In this document: positions 1-5,027 of the stretch, piece after piece
Layout of the letters: the number at the start of each line of letters is the position of its first letter
Position numbering within the stretch: the stretch's first letter is position 1
Assembly: GCA_038240335.1 (NCBI GenBank)
Contig: JBBSDV010000206.1
Span: 1-5,027, forward strand
Direction of reading: 5' to 3'
DNA length: 5,027 nucleotides
DNA from: JBBSDV01 sp038240335
Lineage (GTDB): Bacteria; Chloroflexota; Dehalococcoidia; DSTF01; JACRBR01
Notes under the pieces: generated by a model
Databases searched by the model: none
What the model was told of the DNA's origin: nothing
What the model saw: the letters and a program-made list of their open reading frames with translations, nothing else
Program-made: the position numbers and the translations under genes

Positions 1-1
1 A

Positions 2-106
2 CGACAACAGATCGCGCTTGTCGAACCGAGTATGAGGGCAGGGTCGGGGATTCGGTTCGTGGCGGGTACCGCCGTGTGTACGGTGGACAGCGCGATCGCC
101 CCGTGA
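2..106 (+). CDS. Possible C-terminal end of an upstream gene (partial)
   Basis: An open frame enters from the left edge and stops at TGA (104-106), giving 34 residues that end in VDSAIAP. About three quarters of its codons end in G or C, as expected for a real gene in this GC-rich DNA. The stop lies 34 bases before the start of the secreted protein gene, which would be a normal gene-to-gene distance. No domain can be recognised from so little sequence. A second frame is also open across this stretch (positions 1-300), but it runs deep into the next gene and becomes Arg-rich, so it looks like a shadow. The call is tentative, and the stretch could simply be the leader region of the next gene. 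Confidence 0.22.
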   Translation, partial: RQQIALVEPSMRAGSGIRFVAGTAVCTVDSAIAP

Positions 107-140
107 CGGGCCTATGCTTCGCTTGTGGAACACTGATGCG

Positions 141-1628
141 ATGCGCATCGGAACAGCCCTTGGGTTCGCTGCACTGGTGTCGCTCGTCGTCACGTCGGGT
201 AACGGCGAGGCGAGACGGCGACACCCGCCGGCGGGACGCACGCCGGCGGCGACCGCCGCGGCGACGAGCGCCGGCACCGGAGTCGGAACTACGGGCGTGA
301 CGGCGCTCGCAGTGCTGCCGCCGCTGCCCGCCGGGTGGCCGACGCATCTCGAGTTGGGGTCGGCAGATAGCCCCGGCGGCGCGGCGGCGATGCATGCTGC
401 CTCGAATATGGCGTTCCGGTACCAGTACCTCGCCGGCGGCGTCAATACAGGCAACGGCTGGGCGACGTGGAACACGAATGGCGACTTCGCGAAGTACTAC
501 ATCCAGGACTCCGTCGCCAACGGCATCACGCCGGTCTTTAGCTACTACCAGATCCGCCAGTCGTCCCCGGGCGGAACGCAGTATGAGCCGGACGGCGTGT
601 ACAACAACATGCAAAACACGGCGACGATGACGTCGTACTACAACGACGTGAAGCTCTTCATGCAGAAGGCCGGCGCGTTTCCGAACAACATGGCGGTGCT
701 GCACTTCGAGCCCGATCTGTGGGGCTACATGGAACAACGGTCGGCGAACGACGATGCGACCACCGTGCCGGCGAAGGTGGCATCGACGGGGCTGCCGGAG
801 CTGGCGGGTCTGCCAAACAACGTCAGCGGATTCGCACGGGCGATCGACAAGCTGCGCGACACCTACGCGCCAAACGTGATCCTCGCGTATCACATGAGCG
901 TGTGGGGGACGAACTCCGACATCCTCTACAGCAATCCGAGCGATGCTACGGTCGACGCGCTGGCGACGCGAGCGGGCGCCTTCTTCAACTCGCTTCAGGG
1001 AGGATTCGACATCTCGTTCACGGATCAGCTCGATCGGGACGCGGGTTACAAGCAGGTGATCGACGGGAACCCGAACGCCTGGTACGACTCGGAGGACTAT
1101 CGGCGGAGCGCGCGGTTCATCGGCAAATTCGTATCACTTTCGCAAAAGCGGATGGTGCTATGGCAGATACCGCTCGGGAACACGAAAATGCGCGCGCAAA
1201 ACAACACGTGGGGCCACTACCAGGACAACCACGTCGAGTGGCTGCTCGACGAGCCGGCGCGAACGCATCTGGCGGGCTTCGTGAGCAACGGCGTGGTCGC
1301 GCTGCTCTTCGGGGGCGGCGCTTCGGGAACGACGTGTGCCTGCGATGGCGAGGGTGATGGCGTGACGAACCCGCCGGCGATCAACGGCAATACCGCAATG
1401 TCGCTCAGCGCCGACGACGACGGGGGCTTCTTCGACCAAAAGGTTGGGGCGTACTACGCTGCCGGCACGATGCCTTTCGCCGCGGCGCCCCCGACTGCGA
1501 CCGCCACGCCGACGCGCACGCTCACTCCCACCCCCACTCCAACAGCGACGCGAACGCCGACTCCGACGGCTACGCGGACGCCGGACGTGCACCTCCCCGC
1601 CAACGAAACGATCGTCGCCATCCCGTAG
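141..1628 (+). CDS. Secreted glycoside-hydrolase-like (TIM-barrel type) protein with Pro/Thr-rich tail
   Basis: The gene encodes 495 residues from the ATG at 141. This start is chosen over the in-frame ATG at 114 because it puts a signal peptide right at the N-terminus: MRIG, then a hydrophobic stretch to about residue 18 (ALGFAALVSLVV), with possible cleavage after NGEA near residue 24. A GGA at 127-129 is a weak ribosome-binding site. An Ala/Thr/Gly linker to about residue 60 leads into a body of about 390 residues rich in Trp, Tyr and Asn. Motifs seen are HFEPD (188-192), DISFTDQLDRD (290-300), WQIP (341-344) and HYQDNHVEW (359-367), plus C399 and C401 flanking an acidic loop. Aromatic and acidic motifs at strand-like ends suggest a (beta/alpha)8 barrel acting on glycans, with E190 a candidate catalytic acid; this is inference. 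A Thr/Pro tail begins at residue 451, followed by 14 ordinary residues and no anchor. Export is well supported, the enzyme class is not. I cannot place it in a named family. Confidence 0.85.
   Translation: MRIGTALGFAALVSLVVTSGNGEARRRHPPAGRTPAATAAATSAGTGVGTTGVTALAVLPPLPAGWPTHLELGSADSPGGAAAMHAASNMAFRYQYLAGGVNTGNGWATWNTNGDFAKYYIQDSVANGITPVFSYYQIRQSSPGGTQYEPDGVYNNMQNTATMTSYYNDVKLFMQKAGAFPNNMAVLHFEPDLWGYMEQRSANDDATTVPAKVASTGLPELAGLPNNVSGFARAIDKLRDTYAPNVILAYHMSVWGTNSDILYSNPSDATVDALATRAGAFFNSLQGGFDISFTDQLDRDAGYKQVIDGNPNAWYDSEDYRRSARFIGKFVSLSQKRMVLWQIPLGNTKMRAQNNTWGHYQDNHVEWLLDEPARTHLAGFVSNGVVALLFGGGASGTTCACDGEGDGVTNPPAINGNTAMSLSADDDGGFFDQKVGAYYAAGTMPFAAAPPTATATPTRTLTPTPTPTATRTPTPTATRTPDVHLPANETIVAIP
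1533..1580 (+). repeat. Tandem 24-base repeat encoding PTPTATRT twice
   Basis: Two adjacent 24-base units (1533-1556 and 1557-1580) both encode PTPTATRT while differing at several third codon positions. They form the end of a longer degenerate Thr/Pro stretch that starts at about 1491. Identical protein with diverged codons suggests the repeat is kept for the peptide and is not a fresh DNA duplication. Such extended, O-glycosylation-prone linkers are common in secreted proteins of Chloroflexota and some other phyla. Confidence 0.85.
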
Positions 1629-1701
1629 CGTGGGCATTGCCGACAGAACACGGGGCGGAAGCGTTCGGGTGCGGCCGCGCCGGCCGATACTGAGTGGGGA
1701 T

Positions 1702-1708
1702 AAGGGGG
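1702..1708 (+). promoter_or_regulatory. Ribosome-binding site of the GGDEF gene
   Basis: AAGGGGG lies 8 bases before the ATG at 1717 and decides that start. The same frame is open upstream to 1444, but that part overlaps the secreted protein gene and gives Arg/Pro-rich shadow sequence. A second in-frame ATG at 1723 is also possible but less well spaced. Confidence 0.6.
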
Positions 1709-1716
1709 TATCGCAG

Positions 1717-2538
1717 ATGAACATGCGACGAGTGCGTTCGATTCGCGTCGTGCCGGGAGGCAGCGAGCAGCCGTTTGCTTCGCGGGGGCGACCGAAGGAT
1801 GCGCGCGCTCCGATTAGCTGGGGCGCGATCTGCCTGCGACTGCTCGCGCTCGGCTGGGCGGGAGCGATCGTCGCCGCGCTGATCGATGAATTTGGTCCCG
1901 TCGGCCACCTGCCATTTCTCACTGCGATGGGCATGACGGGACTGCTCGTCGGCGCGTCATTTCTCTGGACATCGAACAGCGCCAATGAGGATGAGTCGGA
2001 TCGCGTGCGCAAGAACGAGGAGCAGGACGCCGTCCACGACCTGCTCACGGATCTGCCGACGTTTAACCTGTTTTCACGGCGACTCAGTGACGAGTTCACG
2101 CGCGCGCGGCGGATGGGCCGGCAGGTGGCCGTCGTGCTGATCGATGTGAATAACCTGACGGCGGTAAACAAGGAATACGGCGTGCGGGCCGGCGATGAAG
2201 TGCTGCGCCATGTCGCGAAGGCAGTCGACAGCACGCGGCGGTTCAACGACGTCGTGGCGCGGCTCGGCGACGATGAGTTCGGCGTGCTCCTGCTCGATAC
2301 CGGGGACGAAGGCGTGAGCGCGTTCATCCTCCGGCTCGAGGACCGGTTGGCGCGCGAGTCGGCGGTGGCGGAGGTGCAGGGGCGGTCCGTCTCGCTCTGG
2401 GCAGGCGTATGCACCGGGAGCAGCGTGTCGGCGCCGGCGATGGCGCGCGCGGAGCTCGTGCTCGAGGGGGCGATGGAGAGCCTCAACGACGCGAAGGCTG
2501 AGCGCGAGCGCCGCCGCCGGATGTGGCTATCGGCGTAG
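1717..2538 (+). CDS. Membrane-anchored GGDEF-domain protein with variant GDDEF signature
   Basis: This 273-residue protein has a basic N-terminal segment (1-32), two predicted membrane helices (about 33-56 and 65-85), a short charged linker, and one GGDEF domain (about 105-265) facing the cytoplasm. GGDEF domains make c-di-GMP from two GTP. The entry motif DLLTDLP (108-114) matches the usual DxLTGLP. Aligned by eye to PleD with a constant offset of 184, D143 (metal), N151 and D160 (guanine contacts) and D186 (metal, in the signature) are kept. The FK pair is replaced by L147-T148, and the signature is GDDEF (184-188), with Asp for the second Gly. The inhibitory RxxD is present as RFND (175-178), exactly five residues before the signature. 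The protein may be a weak cyclase, or an inactive c-di-GMP sensor. There is no recognisable extracellular sensor domain: the loop between the helices has only about 8 residues. It follows the secreted protein gene by 88 bases on the same strand, so co-transcription is possible. Confidence 0.93.
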   Translation: MNMRRVRSIRVVPGGSEQPFASRGRPKDARAPISWGAICLRLLALGWAGAIVAALIDEFGPVGHLPFLTAMGMTGLLVGASFLWTSNSANEDESDRVRKNEEQDAVHDLLTDLPTFNLFSRRLSDEFTRARRMGRQVAVVLIDVNNLTAVNKEYGVRAGDEVLRHVAKAVDSTRRFNDVVARLGDDEFGVLLLDTGDEGVSAFILRLEDRLARESAVAEVQGRSVSLWAGVCTGSSVSAPAMARAELVLEGAMESLNDAKAERERRRRMWLSA

Positions 2539-2603
2539 TTCGCCACGACTGCGGAAACTAACGAAGCATTCGATGCACCACAACTAGTCTTGCGTTGGTC
2601 AGC

Positions 2604-4544
2604 TTACTTCGCACGAAGATCGAGCGGGTGCTCCTGCCGCTGCAGGAGGTCGTTGACGGCCGTGATGCCGGTGTCATCTCCGTTGATCCGGAACTGAATC
2701 GTGCCATCCTTCGTGCAGCCGAGGATGGTTTCGGGCGCGGCGACATTTATCGTGTAGCCCTGCGTGTCATCGAAGACCATCTTCACCGGCGGTACGGCAA
2801 ATGCGCCGCAGCGTGTGGCACCGATGTATGCCTCGACCTTCGTGCCCGGCCCGAGCGGAGCGTCGCGCGCGTCGAGCAGCTTGCCCGAGAACGCCGTACC
2901 GAAGATCGCCTCCTCGGAGCCGGCGACGCCGACCGGATGTGCGTGCGAGAAGGTCACATCGAACGTCGCGTCGCCGCTGGCTTGCGGCCACGAAAACGCC
3001 TGTTCGGCGACGAACCGATCGTCCGTGAACAGCCCGACGATTACCTCACTGCCGGGCGCGCCGCAGCCCGCGGTCTCTGCATCTGCCGCTATGGCCATGC
3101 CATATGTCCCGTTATCGATCGCGATTCGCCCGTATGAGCAGGCGCGTAGCATCCCGTCCTTGCGCACCATCGCCCACATGAACGCGTCGTCGACCGCCTG
3201 CCCATCGAGCTTGACCGCGCCGTGCAGCGTGACGCGCTGATCGGCGCCCGGAACATGAGCCGCCGCGTCAGAGCCGAGCCGTGGCGAGCGAGTGAACTTC
3301 GCGCCGGCGTTGCTGATGTCGCCGAGCAGGTCCTCGCCGGCAGGCTTCTTCCCCTGCTCGACCCAATCGACGAGCGCTTGGAAGGACTCCGCGATCTCGA
3401 CGTCACTCATGCCGCGATCGAAGCAGTGCTGCGGCGACTGGATGGCGCGCTGGACGAGCAGCTCGCCGTGGCCCTTCGCCTCGACGCGCCGCCGCAGTTC
3501 CTGGGAGGAGCTAAACACCGTGAGGGCGTCACCCGTCGGCTGGATCGTGAGTGTCGGAATCTTGATGTCGCCGGTGATGCGATTGACGTCCTCGTACGTG
3601 TCGGCGCCGGGCACGGTCTTCACCCGAATCACGTTCTTGTTGAACTCGTCGCTGCTGACCCCTGCGGTGCCGCCGAGCTTGTACTGAACGTCGGCGTTGC
3701 CGTCGATCCCCGGAAGCACGTTCCCGATCGCGTACGTCCAGAGGTTCGGGAGGTAGACTGCCACGCCTTCTGCGGCGAACGGACGGCGCCCGCCGCTGAT
3801 GTCCGTCCAGAGCCCATCGAAGCGCTTGCGCGCCGCCGGGTCGCGAAGGGCGGGCTTCACGCGCGCATCGATGATCGCGCCGATGTCGCTGGCCTCGTAC
3901 TCCGCTTGCGTGACGCCGGCGATGTAGGCAGCAGCGTAGAAAAAGTCACCTTCGACGCGCGATGGCGGCGCATCGGCGCAGAGGGGTAGGGCGCCGTCAT
4001 AGCGGTCGGCGTAGCGCTCGGCGGCGGTAAACGCCGCCGCGCCGCCCATGCTATCGCCCATGGCGTACGAGTACTGCGGCCGGCCGTGCTTCTGCGCGAA
4101 GAGATCCCAGAGCGCCGCCGTTTCGTCTGCGGCGACGCCGGACACGTAGGCGACGTTGACGGTATAGCTGGCAGAGGCCCACGCGTATCCGTGCTCGATC
4201 AACCATTGCCGGTTGACCGGCGGATAGACGCTGAGCTCCGTCGCGATGTCGTTGCCGTGCGTGTACGTCACAAGCCGGCCGTTCCACTGGTTGGGCATCT
4301 CGATTTGGTACGTCATGCCGCCGAGATGGCCGAATTCGATCGATGCACCTGGCAGCGCGTCGAGCGTGGGGTCTGCGAGCGTGAATCCGGCCGCGGTGGC
4401 GGGCGGCACGGCGACCGGCGACGGGATGGCGCGCGGAGTCGGGCTCGTGACCGCAGGCGCTTTCTTGTCGCCGGAGCAAGTGGCGAGGCTGACAACGAGA
4501 GCGAGCGCACCGACGCCGGCCATGAGACGCACGCACTTCCTCAT
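2604..4544 (-). CDS. Exported alpha/beta-hydrolase (tannase/esterase-like), probable lipoprotein, with two C-terminal beta-rich repeat modules
   Basis: This 646-residue protein starts at the ATG at 4544. The in-frame ATG at 4571 would add MRGKRGGVA and lacks a visible ribosome-binding site. The start MRKCVRLMAG plus a hydrophobic run to residue 22 is a signal peptide, ending LATC at C23. Thr before the Cys is unusual for a lipobox, so lipidation is uncertain. A Pro/Ala linker follows (about 28-55). The hydrolase domain covers about 60-405: nucleophile motif GDSMG (163-167, S165), a likely acid in TGD (D339), and QHC (H373, C374) followed by a VDWVEQGKKP segment like the end of tannase/feruloyl-esterase proteins. 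The tannase CS pair at the nucleophile is absent, so C374 would need another partner such as C189. Two related modules (about 441-506 and 548-622) each have an LD turn, a YxxxxA strand and a Cys pair (C469/C494, C579/C610). Likely role: extracellular ester hydrolysis, substrate unknown. The gene converges on the GGDEF gene. Confidence 0.93.
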   Translation of the reverse strand: MRKCVRLMAGVGALALVVSLATCSGDKKAPAVTSPTPRAIPSPVAVPPATAAGFTLADPTLDALPGASIEFGHLGGMTYQIEMPNQWNGRLVTYTHGNDIATELSVYPPVNRQWLIEHGYAWASASYTVNVAYVSGVAADETAALWDLFAQKHGRPQYSYAMGDSMGGAAAFTAAERYADRYDGALPLCADAPPSRVEGDFFYAAAYIAGVTQAEYEASDIGAIIDARVKPALRDPAARKRFDGLWTDISGGRRPFAAEGVAVYLPNLWTYAIGNVLPGIDGNADVQYKLGGTAGVSSDEFNKNVIRVKTVPGADTYEDVNRITGDIKIPTLTIQPTGDALTVFSSSQELRRRVEAKGHGELLVQRAIQSPQHCFDRGMSDVEIAESFQALVDWVEQGKKPAGEDLLGDISNAGAKFTRSPRLGSDAAAHVPGADQRVTLHGAVKLDGQAVDDAFMWAMVRKDGMLRACSYGRIAIDNGTYGMAIAADAETAGCGAPGSEVIVGLFTDDRFVAEQAFSWPQASGDATFDVTFSHAHPVGVAGSEEAIFGTAFSGKLLDARDAPLGPGTKVEAYIGATRCGAFAVPPVKMVFDDTQGYTINVAAPETILGCTKDGTIQFRINGDDTGITAVNDLLQRQEHPLDLRAK

Positions 4545-4549
4545 TGCGA

Positions 4550-4558
4550 CCCCCCCCC
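4550..4558 (-). promoter_or_regulatory. G9 homopolymer at the ribosome-binding position of the hydrolase gene
   Basis: On the minus strand nine consecutive G precede TCGCA and the ATG at 4544, a spacing of 5 bases. The tract is the only purine-rich block at the right distance, so it probably serves as, or overlaps, the ribosome-binding site. If translation began at the ATG at 4571 instead, the tract would be coding (two Gly codons plus flanks), and slippage would change the frame. The GGDEF gene also has a G run (G5) followed by a TCGCA before its ATG. Confidence 0.45.
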
Positions 4559-4600
4559 GCTTACCGCGCATGTTCGGTGAACTCTACGGGCACGGGGTAC

Positions 4601-4638
4601 TCGCCACCAGTGGCGATGGTGGGGCGATCGCTCGAGCG
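4601..4638. promoter_or_regulatory. Palindrome cluster upstream of the hydrolase gene, possible operator
   Basis: Three palindromic elements are packed together: TCGCCAC-CA-GTGGCGA (4601-4616), GCGATCGC (4624-4631) and CGCTCGAGCG (4629-4638), the last two overlapping. The first also competes with an alternative stem, CCACCA/TGGTGG (4604-4609 with 4617-4622). They lie 57-94 bases upstream of the hydrolase start, within reach of a promoter or 5' leader. Dimeric regulator binding or a leader hairpin are both possible. This rests on symmetry alone. Confidence 0.3.
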
Positions 4639-4643
4639 TCGTT

Positions 4644-4706
4644 ACGTGTTTAGCAGGGCTGACGATCGACGAAGCGGTTGGTTCACTTGTCGGTATTGAA
4701 ACACGT
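4644..4706. repeat. Spaced inverted repeat ACGTGTTT / AAACACGT
   Basis: ACGTGTTT at 4644-4651 is mirrored exactly by AAACACGT at 4699-4706, with 47 bases between the arms. The spacing is too long for a simple operator, but two separated half-sites with DNA looping are conceivable. An exact 8-base match in this much GC-rich sequence could also arise by chance. Confidence 0.25.
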
Positions 4707-4853
4707 TCCTCGGCGAAGACGGATCTCGCCAGAGCTCGAACGCTCCGCTAGCTTCGCGACGAGGATAGACCGTTGGCCATCCTCGACTTGCTCGCGTCAT
4801 TCGCCGTGTCCGCTCTCGCGTACCCGGATACAGATCAGGAAAATGAGAAGTGG

Positions 4854-4900
4854 TTCGGGGGACACCCCCGAAGCCCCCGGCAGAGGCGCTGCGCCCTCTG
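4854..4900 (-). terminator. Tandem GC-rich hairpins, probable intrinsic terminator or intergenic repeat
   Basis: Hairpin one is a perfect 8-base stem, TTCGGGGG/CCCCCGAA (4854-4861 with 4865-4872), with an ACA loop. Hairpin two has a 6-base stem, CAGAGG/CCTCTG (4881-4886 with 4895-4900), and its GC-rich loop can add two more pairs past a bulged C. GCCCCCGG separates them. Read on the minus strand, hairpin one is followed by CTTCTCATTTTCC, a moderately T-rich tail, and the pair starts 34 bases after the stop of the possible gene at the right edge. That fits a terminator on the minus strand. The wording of the element (a G-run/C-run hairpin, a C-rich spacer, then a CAGAGG-type hairpin) resembles dispersed intergenic hairpins I associate with Chloroflexota genomes; this is recollection and not checked. 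Confidence 0.6.
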
Positions 4901-4933
4901 CACTCCCGCGTGCAGCCTGGAACTCCGAACCGA

Positions 4934-5027
4934 TCAGGCGGCCATCCCAGCGTCGTAACTCACGACACACGTGGCGGCGGCATGCGCCGGATCGATGTTC
5001 CCTACGGGAAAAGATTCGCCAGGTGTA
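4934..5027 (-). CDS. Possible C-terminal end of a minus-strand gene (partial)
   Basis: A frame enters from the right edge and ends at TGA (4934-4936), giving 30 residues that include PVGNIDPAHAAATC and end VSYDAGMAA. The composition is balanced and protein-like, and roughly 60% of codons end in G or C. The paired hairpins just downstream are where a terminator would be expected. No family can be recognised from this tail. A competing minus-strand frame is open from the edge to 4797, but it reads through the hairpins and is Arg-rich, so it is less likely. Confidence 0.4.
   Translation of the reverse strand, partial: TPGESFPVGNIDPAHAAATCVVSYDAGMAA

Larger units (their letters stand above)
4572..4853. 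other. Non-coding upstream region of the hydrolase gene
   Basis: No reading frame here has convincing protein character. The stretch holds a cluster of palindromes (4601-4638), a spaced inverted repeat (4644-4706) and a 7-base stem, CGAGGAT/ATCCTCG, at 4760-4785 with a 12-base loop. The hydrolase promoter must lie here or just upstream, but no clear -35/-10 pair is visible on the minus strand. A TTG-initiated frame at 4773-4958 (+) crosses the GC hairpins and is not accepted as a gene. Confidence 0.6.

Noticed and set aside
76..300. Plus-strand frame of 74 codons over the start of the secreted protein gene
   Set aside because: It overlaps the signal peptide and linker of the secreted protein and turns into an Arg/Pro-rich run typical of a shadow.
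1672..1686. CGGCC/GGCCG stem in the gap before the GGDEF gene as a terminator
   Set aside because: The stem has only 5 pairs and no T-rich tail, and such matches are expected by chance in DNA this GC-rich.
1158..2546. Long minus-strand frame of 462 codons opposite the barrel tail and GGDEF gene
   Set aside because: Its product is Arg/Ser-rich with no domain character, and it lies antisense to a clear GGDEF domain. It is a GC-rich shadow frame.
2539..2603. Possible bidirectional terminator between the converging genes
   Set aside because: Only a 4-base stem (GCAT/ATGC at 2566-2576) and a bulged 6-base stem (about 2577-2598) are seen, with no T tract.
3222..3989. Plus-strand frame of 255 codons inside the hydrolase gene
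   Set aside because: It is antisense to the hydrolase core with its nucleophile and His motifs, and it lacks recognisable motifs or a ribosome-binding site.
4648..4655. TGCTAAAC on the minus strand as an extended -10 box for the hydrolase
   Set aside because: The hexamer matches the consensus at only about half its positions and there is no -35 box at a suitable distance.
4773..4958. Small plus-strand frame of 61 codons starting with TTG
   Set aside because: It runs straight through both GC hairpins, so its second half is the translated repeat; there is no ribosome-binding site. Gene finders often call such frames falsely.
4797..5027. Minus-strand frame open from the right edge through the hairpins
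   Set aside because: It is Arg-rich and encodes the hairpin element; the neighbouring frame ending at 4934 has better protein character and leaves the hairpins as a terminator.

Overview
This is a GC-rich bacterial window with three complete genes, two uncertain gene ends at its edges, and about 390 bases of non-coding DNA near the right end. Two things hint at a Chloroflexota-like bacterium: the Pro/Thr-rich tail of the first gene, and the paired GC-rich hairpins near the right edge, which resemble intergenic elements I associate with that phylum. The taxonomic guess is inference only; no marker gene is present.

Left to right: (1) a possible 34-residue C-terminus of an upstream gene (2-106, +). 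(2) A secreted protein of 495 residues (141-1628, +) with a signal peptide, a body that reads like an uncharacterised glycoside-hydrolase-type (beta/alpha) barrel, and a Thr/Pro tail built partly from tandem repeats. (3) After an 88-base gap, a 273-residue inner-membrane GGDEF protein (1717-2538, +). Its signature is GDDEF, it lacks some usual active-site residues, and it keeps a perfectly spaced inhibitory (I-site) RxxD motif. (4) A 65-base convergent gap without a convincing terminator. (5) On the minus strand, a 646-residue exported alpha/beta-hydrolase, probably a lipoprotein (2604-4544), with a GDSMG nucleophile motif, a tannase-like HC histidine region, and two C-terminal beta-rich repeat modules that each carry a cysteine pair. 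(6) Its upstream region (4545-4853), holding a run of nine G at the ribosome-binding position and a cluster of palindromes. (7) Two tandem GC hairpins (4854-4900) lying just downstream of a possible minus-strand gene end (4934-5027).

The secreted barrel protein and the exported hydrolase both look like cell-surface or extracellular enzymes, and the GGDEF protein between them could link such functions to c-di-GMP. That link rests on proximity only. I see no CRISPR array, transposon, RNA gene or recognisable defence or biosynthetic system. The most interesting items are the uncharacterised secreted barrel family, the hydrolase with its repeated C-terminal modules, the odd GGDEF active site, and the G9 tract at a translation start.
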